From the NCBI RefSeq assembly GCF_000685035.1, contig NZ_BAYB01000038.1:1-64000 (forward strand): DNA of 64,000 bases, given 5' to 3'. The translations under genes were made by a program, and so were the position numbers. Below the pieces are notes generated by a model. It searched no databases, was not told the DNA's origin, and saw only the letters and a list, made by a program, of their open reading frames with translations. Positions 1 to 8,042 of this stretch are shown piece by piece (positions within the stretch are counted from its first letter, which is position 1; every line of letters starts with the position of its first letter). Origin of the DNA: Paraburkholderia ferrariae NBRC 106233. Lineage in GTDB: Bacteria; Pseudomonadota; Gammaproteobacteria; Burkholderiales; Burkholderiaceae.

Positions 1-768
1 TTCGCGCCAGTAGCGAAGCTGGGCGTCCAGACGCGCCTCGTCGAGCCACTCGCGCTGCCAGGCGGCGTAGTCGCCGTACTGCACCGGCAGCGGCGGCAGC
101 GCGTCGATCACGCCGGCGTGCAGGGCCGCGCAGGTGCCCGCGCAGGTGCCCGTGTAGGTGCGGGCGAATTCCCGGGTGAGGATGCCGAGCGACCAGGCGT
201 CCGAGACGATGTGGTGCAGGGCGAAGTGCAGCACGTGCTCGTGAGGCGCGAGCTTCACCAGCGACACGCGCAGCAGCGGGCCGCGTTCGAGGTCGAACGG
301 TTCGTGCGAGCGCTGCGACAGCAGGCTCGCGAGCACGTCCGCGCGCAGAGACTCGGGCTCCTGTGACAGGTCCGGTTCCGACCAGGCGAAATTCGCGTTG
401 CCCGCAATCTGTTGCGGCGAGCCGTCTTCGCCGGTGCGAAACCGAAGCCCGAGCACTTCATGCCGCGCAACGAGCGCCTGCACCGCACGCCGTACCGCAT
501 CGACATCGATCTCGCCGGTCAGGCGGACCGCTTCCGCCAGGTTGTAGCTCGCGCTTTCCGGTTCGAGGCACCACAGAAACCACAAGCGCTCCTGGGCCCA
601 CGAAAGCGGAAACACCTCCCCGCGGTCGCACAGCGGCACGACCGGCAAGCGGTCGCTGGCGATGCCCTTTTCCCGCAGACGCTCCCTGAACTGCCTGCGC
701 CGCTCAGCCGGCAGCGCCGCATAGGCGGTCGAGATCGACCGGGCTTCGTTGCTCGTATCCTTCGCCAT
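1..768 (-). CDS. Non-ribosomal peptide synthetase, N-terminal condensation domain (truncated by window edge)
   Basis: The first 256 codons of an NRPS, open to the left edge with no stop. A short N-terminal helical lead (about residues 10-40) is followed by a condensation domain: C1-like SWAQERLWFL at 56-65, C2-like RHEVLGLRF at 102-110 and the active-site motif HHIVSDA at 185-191, where the usual final Gly is Ala. The ATG lies 5 nt after the stop of the grbE-like gene, so both are in one transcript. With the MbtH, thioesterase, GrbD and GrbE genes upstream, this is probably a siderophore assembly line. The adenylation specificity and module number lie outside the window, so the product cannot be read here. 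Confidence 0.9.
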   Translation of the reverse strand, partial: MAKDTSNEARSISTAYAALPAERRRQFRERLREKGIASDRLPVVPLCDRGEVFPLSWAQERLWFLWCLEPESASYNLAEAVRLTGEIDVDAVRRAVQALVARHEVLGLRFRTGEDGSPQQIAGNANFAWSEPDLSQEPESLRADVLASLLSQRSHEPFDLERGPLLRVSLVKLAPHEHVLHFALHHIVSDAWSLGILTREFARTYTGTCAGTCAALHAGVIDALPPLPVQYGDYAAWQREWLDEARLDAQLRYWRE

Positions 769-773
769 CCTGA

Positions 774-1643
774 TCACCTGTCTTCCGCCGACCGTTCCAT
801 GTCTTCCGCAACAACCGGCTGCGTGTCGTCATTGAGATGACGCATCACCTCTCTCGCTTCGGCCAGGCGCCGCTTCCGGTTGAGAAACGGGCACTGCCCC
901 TGCGCCGGATCGTTGGTGTCGGCGAGGAAGTACTGCTTCCATTCGAGATTGCCCGGATCGCCAAAGAAGCCAAGATCCGGATGCGGCGCGACGTCGTCCC
1001 ATTGGCGCAGGCGTTCGCGTACCTGATTGCGCGCTTCGCGGCCGATCACCTTGTTCGTGATCGTGTCGACGAACACGGCGCGAGGCTGGAGCAGCAGCAC
1101 CATGCCGGGCCCGAGATTGCGGCTATGACGCTGCCCAAACGAGGGGCAGGCGCAGACGACGAACATCTGCACGCCGCCGAACGAGAATTCCCAGGCCTCG
1201 TCGGAAGGATCGGGCTGCTGCTCCGCCAGCGGATCCGGATCGACATCGTGCAGGAACTGCAGCGTGTCCCAGAACAGGTCGTGATAAGCCTCGTGCGAGA
1301 GCGGCACCGGGTCCGGTTCGAAGAAGATCGCGATGTTGTTGCGCCGGTACTCCGGCTGCGCGGCGAGGCGCGCGAACGTCGCCATGGTCGCCGGCAGGTC
1401 GTCCGTGTCCTTGCCGCTCACGTACGAATAGAACATCTCGCCGCGCCGCTCGGCAATCGTGCCGAAGAAGCAGGGATACTCCGGGTGTGTCACGAGCGCG
1501 TGCAGCTTGTCGTAGGAGCGCTCAAGCCACGGCGGGAAGTCGGTCAGGCCGACCTGGTCTTTGAGAATGATCCGCGTGCGCCAATCACTCGCCGGCCGCT
1601 TGCGGTTTTCCGGTGCTCGATTGCTGCTCTCTTCAGGCTGCAT
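774..1643 (-). CDS. grbE: YqcI/YcgG-family protein, GrbE/DcsA-like arginine N-hydroxylase candidate
   Basis: Encodes 289 residues in the YqcI/YcgG family. The family includes DcsA, a haem protein that makes N-omega-hydroxyarginine for D-cycloserine, and GrbE of gramibactin loci. Visible conserved points are YPCFFG near residue 57, a CACPSFG segment near 164-170 followed by RHSRN, and CPFL near 251. The start was chosen at ATG 1643 because GGAGAGG lies just upstream; longer in-frame starts up to 1742 have no ribosome site. Known for the family: N-oxygenation of arginine-like substrates. Inferred: supplies hydroxyarginine to the adjacent GrbD-like enzyme for graminine synthesis. The direct substrate cannot be proved from sequence. 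Confidence 0.75.
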   Translation of the reverse strand: MQPEESSNRAPENRKRPASDWRTRIILKDQVGLTDFPPWLERSYDKLHALVTHPEYPCFFGTIAERRGEMFYSYVSGKDTDDLPATMATFARLAAQPEYRRNNIAIFFEPDPVPLSHEAYHDLFWDTLQFLHDVDPDPLAEQQPDPSDEAWEFSFGGVQMFVVCACPSFGQRHSRNLGPGMVLLLQPRAVFVDTITNKVIGREARNQVRERLRQWDDVAPHPDLGFFGDPGNLEWKQYFLADTNDPAQGQCPFLNRKRRLAEAREVMRHLNDDTQPVVAEDMERSAEDR

Positions 1644-1732
1644 GGCCCTCTCCATCAGAAACGTTGCGATGTCCGGGTTTCCCTGCGCCCTTCGCACACA
1701 AAGGACCGGGCGTGAAGCAAAAGAAACCCCTC

Positions 1733-1752
1733 GGGCCGCCACGCGGCGGTCC
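1733..1752 (-). terminator. Hairpin with pyrimidine-rich tail between grbD-like and grbE-like genes
   Basis: An 8-bp stem (one G-U pair) with a 4-nt loop; on the minus strand it is followed by GGGGTTTCTTTTG. It lies in the 246-bp gap inside an otherwise tight minus-strand operon, so it may be an attenuator or partial terminator rather than an operon end. The T run is interrupted. Confidence 0.4.
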
Positions 1753-1837
1753 GGTCTGTTTTCTTAAGTTGTCCGGATCGTTCTACGGAAGAACGGGGCT
1801 GGGGAGAGACTGCTTGCCTGGCGAATTTATCCGGCGC

Positions 1838-1867
1838 CTGACGCGACCTAACGCGACTTAACGCGAC
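1838..1867. repeat. Three tandem decamers CTAACGCGAC-like
   Basis: Three head-to-tail copies of a 10-bp unit (ctgacgcgac, ctaacgcgac, ttaacgcgac) just downstream of the grbD-like stop. No function is apparent. It may be polymerase slippage or a protein-binding array. Confidence 0.6.
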
Positions 1868-1889
1868 CTGCTGCGAAATGCTGCGAACG

Positions 1890-3341
1890 CTACGCCGCAG
1901 CGGTTGCCGGTGCGCACTGTTCGTCCAGCAACCCGGCGATCCACTCGTCGGGGATGATCGGCTGGTCGTACGTGCATTCCTCGCAGAGGACGGTCGATCC
2001 GTGGAGGCGGCCGTCCGGAATCAGCACCTTGTCGCCTTCCCGCATTTCGAGCCGCATTCCCAGGTTGCCCCAGAAGTGCATTTGTATGGTGCCCTGCGGT
2101 GCGCTGCTGCGGATCACCACGAGCCGGTGATCGTTGTGGACGTGCGTAGTCGAGCACATGTCGCGCGGCTCGATAAAGGTTTCGCGGTCGATGCCGGGGC
2201 ACTCGGCCTCGATACGCCGGTCGATCTTTTCCGCGAACGCGATGTAGCGATCGATCGACGACAGCCACTTCAGTTGTTCGCCCAGATCCCAGCGCGCGCG
2301 CTCGGCCAGCTTCTGCCCCGCACCCAGACCTTGCCCCACGCGGAAGAGCCCTTCGGCGCCGAAGCGGCGCTCGACCTGCGCGAGCGCCCGCGCAAAGCGC
2401 GCAACGAGCGCATCCGCTGCGGAGGCCGGATCGGCGTTCGCGCTGCCCGGTGCGACGAGATGCGGGCAAGCCTTCGCAAGCGCCGCATTGAATGCCATCG
2501 CTTCGGCCTCGGCAACGAACGCCGCGCCGAGCAGCGCGAACGCGCGGTCCGGACGCGAACCGAGCGCGTAGAGCAGGTTGGACTTCGCCATGCTCGTCGG
2601 CAGATAGAACTGCCAGTACGAATGCTCGCGCCGCGTGACGCCGACAAACGCCGCGACGCGTTCGAGCAGCGGATCGCACGCCTGCGATGCGACATCGGGG
2701 CGATCCTCTGCGGCCACGCTGTCGAAATAGCCCGACGCCACCGCGCGCTCGACCGCCACGCGCCGCGACGGCGCGTGACTCCAGCGCTGGATCATGATGA
2801 AGCGCAGCCCCTCGACGAGGTAGTCGTTGCGCATGAGCAGCGCGAACATCTCCGCCCAGAACGCCTTTTCCTGCGCGATCACGTCGCGTAGACGCTCCAC
2901 GTAGCTCGCCGCCGTCTCGCCGCGCTGCGCCTCGTTGCCGACGAAGGTGAAGCCGTAATGTTCGAGGAACGGCCGGATGCGCGCCCCCAGCACCTGATTG
3001 CGCTCGCCATAGAACGCATCGAAGCGCGCGAATTCACCCGCCTCGTCTGCGCGCGGCAGGCGCGCGACGGCGACTTCGTTCAGGCTCATGAGGAGCCGCT
3101 GCGTGGCGAGCGAAGGCAGGCGGCTCACGTGCGCGGCAGGCACCGGCTTCATGAATTTCAGGAACTCCAGGTCCTCGGGCCGCAGGGGGCGGCGGTAAAA
3201 GTCCTCGTCGAGCTCCAGCTCCTCCACCGCCGCGCTGCGAAAAGCATGGTGAGAAGCGAATTCGCGGATCAGCGCGATCACTTCTTCGCGCTGCACGAGG
3301 TAAGGCGTGAAATCGAAAAGGGGAGACGATTTGTCCACCAT
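1890..3341 (-). CDS. grbD: GrbD/SznF-like N-N bond-forming cupin enzyme for diazeniumdiolate (graminine) synthesis
   Basis: Encodes 483 residues, close to SznF (about 470). SznF has a helical N-terminal part, a central haem-oxygenase-like diiron (HDO) domain and a C-terminal cupin that makes the N-N bond of streptozotocin. Here the C-terminal cupin is intact: H400, H402 (THVHNDH) and H447 (DGRLHGS) are spaced like the SznF iron ligands. The central region (about 150-340) is helical, but I do not find the HxxxDxxH ligand pattern of active HDO domains. ATG 3341 has GGAG six bases upstream; the in-frame ATG 21 nt earlier has none. It lies 27 nt after the thioesterase. Inferred role: forms the C-diazeniumdiolate side chain of graminine from hydroxyarginine supplied by GrbE. 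Confidence 0.75.
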   Translation of the reverse strand: MVDKSSPLFDFTPYLVQREEVIALIREFASHHAFRSAAVEELELDEDFYRRPLRPEDLEFLKFMKPVPAAHVSRLPSLATQRLLMSLNEVAVARLPRADEAGEFARFDAFYGERNQVLGARIRPFLEHYGFTFVGNEAQRGETAASYVERLRDVIAQEKAFWAEMFALLMRNDYLVEGLRFIMIQRWSHAPSRRVAVERAVASGYFDSVAAEDRPDVASQACDPLLERVAAFVGVTRREHSYWQFYLPTSMAKSNLLYALGSRPDRAFALLGAAFVAEAEAMAFNAALAKACPHLVAPGSANADPASAADALVARFARALAQVERRFGAEGLFRVGQGLGAGQKLAERARWDLGEQLKWLSSIDRYIAFAEKIDRRIEAECPGIDRETFIEPRDMCSTTHVHNDHRLVVIRSSAPQGTIQMHFWGNLGMRLEMREGDKVLIPDGRLHGSTVLCEECTYDQPIIPDEWIAGLLDEQCAPATAAA

Positions 3342-3368
3342 ACTGAACTCCACGAGATACACGGGCTA

Positions 3369-4145
3369 TCAGGCATACGACCGCTCTAGCGGCGCGCCGG
3401 ACGGCCCGTGTGCAAGAAACGCCCTCGCCAGGCTCCCGACCACGTGATCGATGACCCCGGCGCGATGCGTGTTGATAAAGAAATGGCCCGCGTCGATTTC
3501 CTTCTGCTCGTACGGGCCCGTCGTTTCCCGAGCCCACGCAGCCAGGTTCTCGGGCTCGCCGCTGATTTCGGTGTCCTGAATGCCGCCGAGCACCAGCATC
3601 GCGCAGTCCAGCGGCTCGCGCTGCCGGTATTCGTAGCTGCCGCACAAATGAAAATCCGCCCGCAGGAACGGCAGAACGAGTTCCATGAACTCGCGGTTCT
3701 CGAGCAGTTCGTCGGGCATGCCATTGAGCGAGCGCACCTCGTCGATAAACTCGCTCTCCGGACACGTGAGCCAGTGATGCTCAGGCTCGCGGCGCGACGG
3801 CGCCTTGCATGCGGACGCGCCGAACCACACGGGCGACACGCCATGACGGCGGCGCAGCGCCTGCGCAAGCTCGATGCCGATGAGCGCCCCCATGCTGTGC
3901 CCGAAGATCGCAAATGGCTGCGCCGCGAACGGCTGCGCGTCTTCGACGAGCAGATCCAGCAACGCCCGCCAGCCGTGCAGCGGGCGCATGGCGTGACGCA
4001 CGCCGCGCCCCGGCATATGCAGCGGCACGAGGCGTATCCACTGCGGCAGCCGCGCCGGCCAGTCGCGATAGATCGCGGCGCTGCCGCCCGCATAGGGCAG
4101 GCAGAACAACGTGAGCGCCTCGGTTGCGGCCTCGGTGCGGCTCAT
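3369..4145 (-). CDS. Type II thioesterase of the siderophore NRPS
   Basis: A 258-residue alpha/beta hydrolase of the GrsT/TEII type. LFCLPYAGGSAAIYRDW starts the fold, the nucleophile elbow is FGHSMG with Ser84, an acid lies in GGIQDTE, and the catalytic His is in DAGHFF. TEII enzymes remove wrong or stalled acyl groups from carrier domains. The start at ATG 4145 lies 11 nt past the MbtH stop and follows the typical N-terminus. Its place between mbtH and grbD fits editing of the NRPS that begins at 768. Confidence 0.92.
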   Translation of the reverse strand: MSRTEAATEALTLFCLPYAGGSAAIYRDWPARLPQWIRLVPLHMPGRGVRHAMRPLHGWRALLDLLVEDAQPFAAQPFAIFGHSMGALIGIELAQALRRRHGVSPVWFGASACKAPSRREPEHHWLTCPESEFIDEVRSLNGMPDELLENREFMELVLPFLRADFHLCGSYEYRQREPLDCAMLVLGGIQDTEISGEPENLAAWARETTGPYEQKEIDAGHFFINTHRAGVIDHVVGSLARAFLAHGPSGAPLERSYA

Positions 4146-4156
4146 GGCGCGAACCG

Positions 4157-4399
4157 TCAATGCAGCGGCGCCGGTGCCGGATCGCCCGCGGGAGCGGCAC
4201 CGTCCATCGCCCTGCGCAGACTCGCAGGGCGCATGTCGGTCCAGTGCTCCTCGATATACGCGAGGCATTCGGCCTTCTTGCCTTTCTTGCCCACCGCGCG
4301 CCAGCCGCCCGGAATCGGCTTGTAGCCCGGCCAGATCGAGTATTGCTCTTCGTGATTGATCACCACCTCGAATTCCGCGTTCTCGTCGTCCCAGCTCAT
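4157..4399 (-). CDS. MbtH-like NRPS accessory protein
   Basis: About 80 residues with the MbtH signature: NHEEQYSIWP, then PGGW, then a CLAYIEEHWTDMRP tail. MbtH proteins bind and activate adenylation domains. I chose ATG 4399 (MSWDDENAEF), which has a G-rich ribosome site GGGGGT five bases upstream; an in-frame ATG at 4417 is possible. It has a short Pro/Ala-rich C-terminal tail. First gene of the minus-strand siderophore operon, with a Fur box about 100 nt upstream. Confidence 0.93.
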   Translation of the reverse strand: MSWDDENAEFEVVINHEEQYSIWPGYKPIPGGWRAVGKKGKKAECLAYIEEHWTDMRPASLRRAMDGAAPAGDPAPAPLH

Positions 4400-4496
4400 T
4401 CGTACCCCCAAGTCCATTTCGACACGCCTGCCTGCCGGCGCATCAATGCACCCCGGCAGGGCCCCAGCTCTGTTGCGAATCGCTCATCGAATCTTT

Positions 4497-4515
4497 GTTA
4501 ATGAGAATTATTCGC
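4497..4515. promoter_or_regulatory. Fur box (mbtH side)
   Basis: GTTAATGAGAATTATTCGC matches the 19-bp consensus GATAATGATAATCATTATC at 14 positions by eye. It lies about 100 nt upstream of the mbtH start, so iron-dependent repression of the biosynthetic operon is likely. Confidence 0.75.
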
Positions 4516-4694
4516 AAAAGTCCGGGAAAATTATGCTTTCTCCGATACCTTGTCAAGTTGTTTTGCCGAAGACCCTACGGCTCGGCGATGCACTTCGCAT
4601 GCAATACGTCGACACATCAACACAGAACGCGTCGGCGCATGCAAACTCGCCCATCCCATTGCCCGTTAGCTTCGCAGGGTTACACGGTTCGTTT

Positions 4695-4713
4695 GCAAAT
4701 GAGAATCGCTTAT
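4695..4713. promoter_or_regulatory. Fur box (exporter side)
   Basis: GCAAATGAGAATCGCTTAT shares the AAATGAGAATC core with the sites at 4497 and 11025. About 12 of 19 consensus matches by eye. It sits about 160 nt before the macA-like start. Confidence 0.62.
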
Positions 4714-4871
4714 ACTTCCACGCGAAGTTCGCCGGCCTCGCAGCCGATCCCTCAACGCAGCCATCTTAGAAGCCGCCGGTGACGGATTCGTTACCGCAGC
4801 ACCATGGCTCAACGTATCCACTTGCCCGCATCGCCAGGTTCGGGACGCGCGACACCCGCCTTTGAAGACCG

Positions 4872-6065
4872 ATGAGAAAAATCGCCAGACGACATCGACG
4901 AAGCGCCTTCGTCGCCATCCTCCTGCTGCTGTTCGCATGGGCCATCTGGGCAATCTTCTTTCGGGTGATCGAGCACGTGAGCACCGTCACCATCGGACGC
5001 GGCGACATCGAAGCCAACGTCACGGCACTCGGCACGGTGCAGCCTCATAGCTACGTCGATGTCGGCGCACAGGCCTCCGGCGAAATCCGGCGCATTCATG
5101 TGCGGCCCGGCGAGACGGTCAGCCGGGGCACGTTGCTGGTCGAAATCGATCCGAGCGTCCAGCAGGCCAAAGTGGATGTGGACCAGTCCACGCTCGCGAG
5201 CCTGCGCGCGCAACGCGTGGGCGACGAGGCGCAGCGCGTGCTCGCGCAGCAGCAGTACGACCGGCAGCGCCGCATGGCCGCCGACGGCTCGACCCGCGAC
5301 GAGGACGTGCAGACCGCCCGCGCGGCACTCGATCAGGCACGCGCCGCAATCGACAATCTGGCCGCGCAGATTGCGGGCGCCCAGTCGAACCTGAAAGGCG
5401 ACGAGGCGCAACTGGGCTACACGCGCATCTATGCGCCGATGAGCGGCACGGTCGTCACGCTCGACGCCCGCGAAGGCCAGACGCTCAACGCCACCTACCA
5501 GACGCCGAACATCCTTCGCATTGCTGATCTTTCGACGATGACCGTCTGGACCCAGGTGTCCGAAGCGGACATCCTGCGCGTGAAGCCGGGCATGCCGGTG
5601 TACTTCACGACGCTCGGTTCGACCGACCGCCGCTGGACGGCCACGGTGCGCCAGATTCTTCCCTCTCCGCCGAATCCCGCCACGTCGCCCGACAGCAACG
5701 GCCAGTCAACGGCCGCTCAGGCCGGCACGGCGGCGAGCAGCAAGGTCGTTCTCTACACGGTCCTGTTCGACGTCGCCAATCCCGACGGCCAGTTGATGCC
5801 GCAGATGAGCGCCCAGGTCTTCTTCGTCGCGGCCCGGGCAAAGCACGTCGTCCTCGCCCCGCTCGCCCCGATGACGCCCGTCGAGGGCGCGCCCGGCCGC
5901 TACACGGCACGCGTCTACGCGGGCGGGCACATCGTCTCGCGCGACGTGCGCATCGGCATCCACGACCGCCTCAGCGGCGAGGTGCTGGCAGGCCTCGCAC
6001 CGGGCGACCGGCTCGTGACCAACGTCACCCGCACGCACCTGGCCGACGGGAGGTTCACGTGGTAG
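4872..6065 (+). CDS. macA: MacA/PvdR-like periplasmic adaptor of a siderophore exporter
   Basis: 397 residues of the HlyD/RND adaptor family. An N-terminal membrane anchor (about residues 12-30) is followed by a lipoyl half-motif (GTVQPHSYVDVGAQASGEI), a long helical hairpin (about 95-185), the second lipoyl half and a beta-barrel domain with a Pro/Ser/Ala-rich insertion near 265-285. MacA proteins bridge a MacB ABC transporter to a TolC-type channel. The stop overlaps the next start by 7 nt. By context it should export or recycle the siderophore, as PvdR does for pyoverdine. Confidence 0.9.
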   Translation: MRKIARRHRRSAFVAILLLLFAWAIWAIFFRVIEHVSTVTIGRGDIEANVTALGTVQPHSYVDVGAQASGEIRRIHVRPGETVSRGTLLVEIDPSVQQAKVDVDQSTLASLRAQRVGDEAQRVLAQQQYDRQRRMAADGSTRDEDVQTARAALDQARAAIDNLAAQIAGAQSNLKGDEAQLGYTRIYAPMSGTVVTLDAREGQTLNATYQTPNILRIADLSTMTVWTQVSEADILRVKPGMPVYFTTLGSTDRRWTATVRQILPSPPNPATSPDSNGQSTAAQAGTAASSKVVLYTVLFDVANPDGQLMPQMSAQVFFVAARAKHVVLAPLAPMTPVEGAPGRYTARVYAGGHIVSRDVRIGIHDRLSGEVLAGLAPGDRLVTNVTRTHLADGRFTW

Positions 6066-8038
6066 CGCCGCCGTTGATCGAACTGGAGGCGATCCGCAAA
6101 TCGTACGGCAGCAACGCCCGCGGTCCGGACGGCAACCCGGCGGCAGCAACCGAGGTGCTGCGCGGCCTCAGCCTCTCGATTCACTCCGGCGAGTTCGTCG
6201 CCATCGTCGGCGCATCGGGCTCGGGCAAATCGACGCTGATGCATATCCTCGGCTGCCTCGACCGCCCGACTTCGGGCCATTACCGGTTCGCGGGCCAGGA
6301 CATCGCCGGATTCAGCGCCGACGAACTGGCCTGGCTGCGGCGCGAAGCGTTCGGCTTCGTGTTTCAGGGCTACCACCTGATCGCCACCGAAACGGCGCGC
6401 GAAAACGTGGAGATACCCGCGATCTACGCCGGCGTTTCCGCGCACGAACGCGAACGCCGCGCCACCGCGCTGCTCACGCGCCTCGGCCTGGGCGAGCGGC
6501 TCGATCACCGCCCGGGTCAGCTTTCCGGCGGCCAGCAGCAGCGCGTCTCGATCAGCCGCGCGCTGATGAACGGCGGACACATCGTGCTCGCCGACGAGCC
6601 CACCGGAGCGCTCGATTCGAAGAGCGGCGCCGAGGTGATGCTGCTGCTCGAAGATCTCGCGCGCGCCGGGCACACGGTCATTCTCATCACGCACGACCGC
6701 GACATCGCCGCGCGCGCGCACCGGACCATCGAAATCCGCGACGGCCAGATCATCGCGGATTCGGGCAGGCGCAGCGATGCGGGCAGCCGCGCCTCGCTCG
6801 ACGCCGCAGCGCTGATCGCTTCGATGGCGACCGGCGTGGCCCATACGGCTTCGTTCGTCGCGGACACGCGCGAGGCCCTGCGCGCAGCGTGGCGGGTTCT
6901 GTGGATCAACCGCTTTCGCACCCTGCTCACGCTGCTCGGCATCATCATCGGCGTGGCTTCCGTGATCGTGATGATGGCGATCGGCGCCGGCACCGAACAG
7001 CAGGTGATCGAAAAAATGGCGAGCTTCGGAACGAACCGGCTCTACGTCATTCCCGGCGGCGACAATCCGCGCGGACCCGGCGGCACGCTTTCCGAGGCGG
7101 ACGCGCAAATCGTGCGCGATGTCCCCAACGTGAGCGCGGCGATGCCGTTCCTCAGCAGCAGCGTCACGGCGCGCTACGGCAGCGTGGATATTCGCGTGCC
7201 CCTCTGGGCCGTCACCGAAGAGGCGCCGCGTGTGCTCAACTGGAAACCGAGCCGCGGCATCTTCTTCACCGCCAGCGACGAACGCCATCTCTCCACGGTC
7301 GTGCTGCTCGGCAAACGGGTGCGCGAAAAGCTGTTCGGCACGGCCGATCCGGTCGGCCACTACGTGCTGGTCAACAACGTCCCCTTCCAGGTCATCGGCG
7401 AACTCGAAGAAAAAGGCGCCACGTCCGGCGACACGGACGACGACAACGTCATCCTCATGCCCTGGTCGACTGGCAGCTATCGCATTGTCGGTACAACGAA
7501 TCTTTCGTGGATTTCGGTGCTGATCGACCGCCTCGATCTCGCGGACCAGACCGCCCGGAAGATCACCGATGCCCTCGAAACGGCCCACCACATCCGCGAC
7601 TTCCAGGTCTACAACCAGGCGGCCTCCGTGAAGGCGCAAACCGAAACGCAGAGCACGCTAACGCTGATGCTCGGCCTGATCGCGGCGATTTCGCTGGTGG
7701 TGGGCGGCATCGGCGTCATGAACATCATGCTCATGACGGTGCGCGAGCGCACGCGGGAAATCGGCATCCGCATCGCGACCGGCGCCCGCCAGCGCGACAT
7801 CCTCAGGCAGTTTCTGACCGAGGCGACGCTCGTCTCCAGCGTAGGCGGCCTGCTCGGCGTCTTCTGCGGGCTCGCCATCGGCGCGGGCCTGATCGCAGCC
7901 GGCGTCCCTGCCATCTTTCCGATGCGGGCCATCATCGGCGCGTTCGTCTGCGCGCTGCTGACCGGCCTTGTTTTCGGCTTCATGCCGGCCCGCCAGGCAG
8001 CCCGGCTCGATCCTGTCGTCGCACTGGCGAACGAATGA
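6059..8038 (+). CDS. macB: MacB/PvdT-like ABC exporter, fused ATPase-permease
   Basis: 659 residues, the usual MacB length. The ATPase domain carries Walker A GASGSGKST at 51-59, signature LSGGQQQR at 155-162 and Walker B HIVLADEP at 174-181. The first membrane helix is near 290-312, followed by a large periplasmic domain and three C-terminal helices (about 535-655). GTG start overlapping the adaptor gene, a sign of translational coupling. Couples cytoplasmic ATP hydrolysis to mechanical export from the periplasm through the outer-membrane channel encoded next. Confidence 0.93.
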   Translation: MVAPPLIELEAIRKSYGSNARGPDGNPAAATEVLRGLSLSIHSGEFVAIVGASGSGKSTLMHILGCLDRPTSGHYRFAGQDIAGFSADELAWLRREAFGFVFQGYHLIATETARENVEIPAIYAGVSAHERERRATALLTRLGLGERLDHRPGQLSGGQQQRVSISRALMNGGHIVLADEPTGALDSKSGAEVMLLLEDLARAGHTVILITHDRDIAARAHRTIEIRDGQIIADSGRRSDAGSRASLDAAALIASMATGVAHTASFVADTREALRAAWRVLWINRFRTLLTLLGIIIGVASVIVMMAIGAGTEQQVIEKMASFGTNRLYVIPGGDNPRGPGGTLSEADAQIVRDVPNVSAAMPFLSSSVTARYGSVDIRVPLWAVTEEAPRVLNWKPSRGIFFTASDERHLSTVVLLGKRVREKLFGTADPVGHYVLVNNVPFQVIGELEEKGATSGDTDDDNVILMPWSTGSYRIVGTTNLSWISVLIDRLDLADQTARKITDALETAHHIRDFQVYNQAASVKAQTETQSTLTLMLGLIAAISLVVGGIGVMNIMLMTVRERTREIGIRIATGARQRDILRQFLTEATLVSSVGGLLGVFCGLAIGAGLIAAGVPAIFPMRAIIGAFVCALLTGLVFGFMPARQAARLDPVVALANE

Positions 8039-8042
8039 CCCC

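Larger units (their letters stand above)
4400..4871. promoter_or_regulatory. Divergent promoter region of the siderophore biosynthesis and export operons
   Basis: 472 bp without a convincing gene, between mbtH (leftward) and the macA-like gene (rightward). AT content is clearly higher than in the flanks. It contains two Fur-box-like sites, listed separately. The spacing suggests one site per promoter. Confidence 0.75.
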
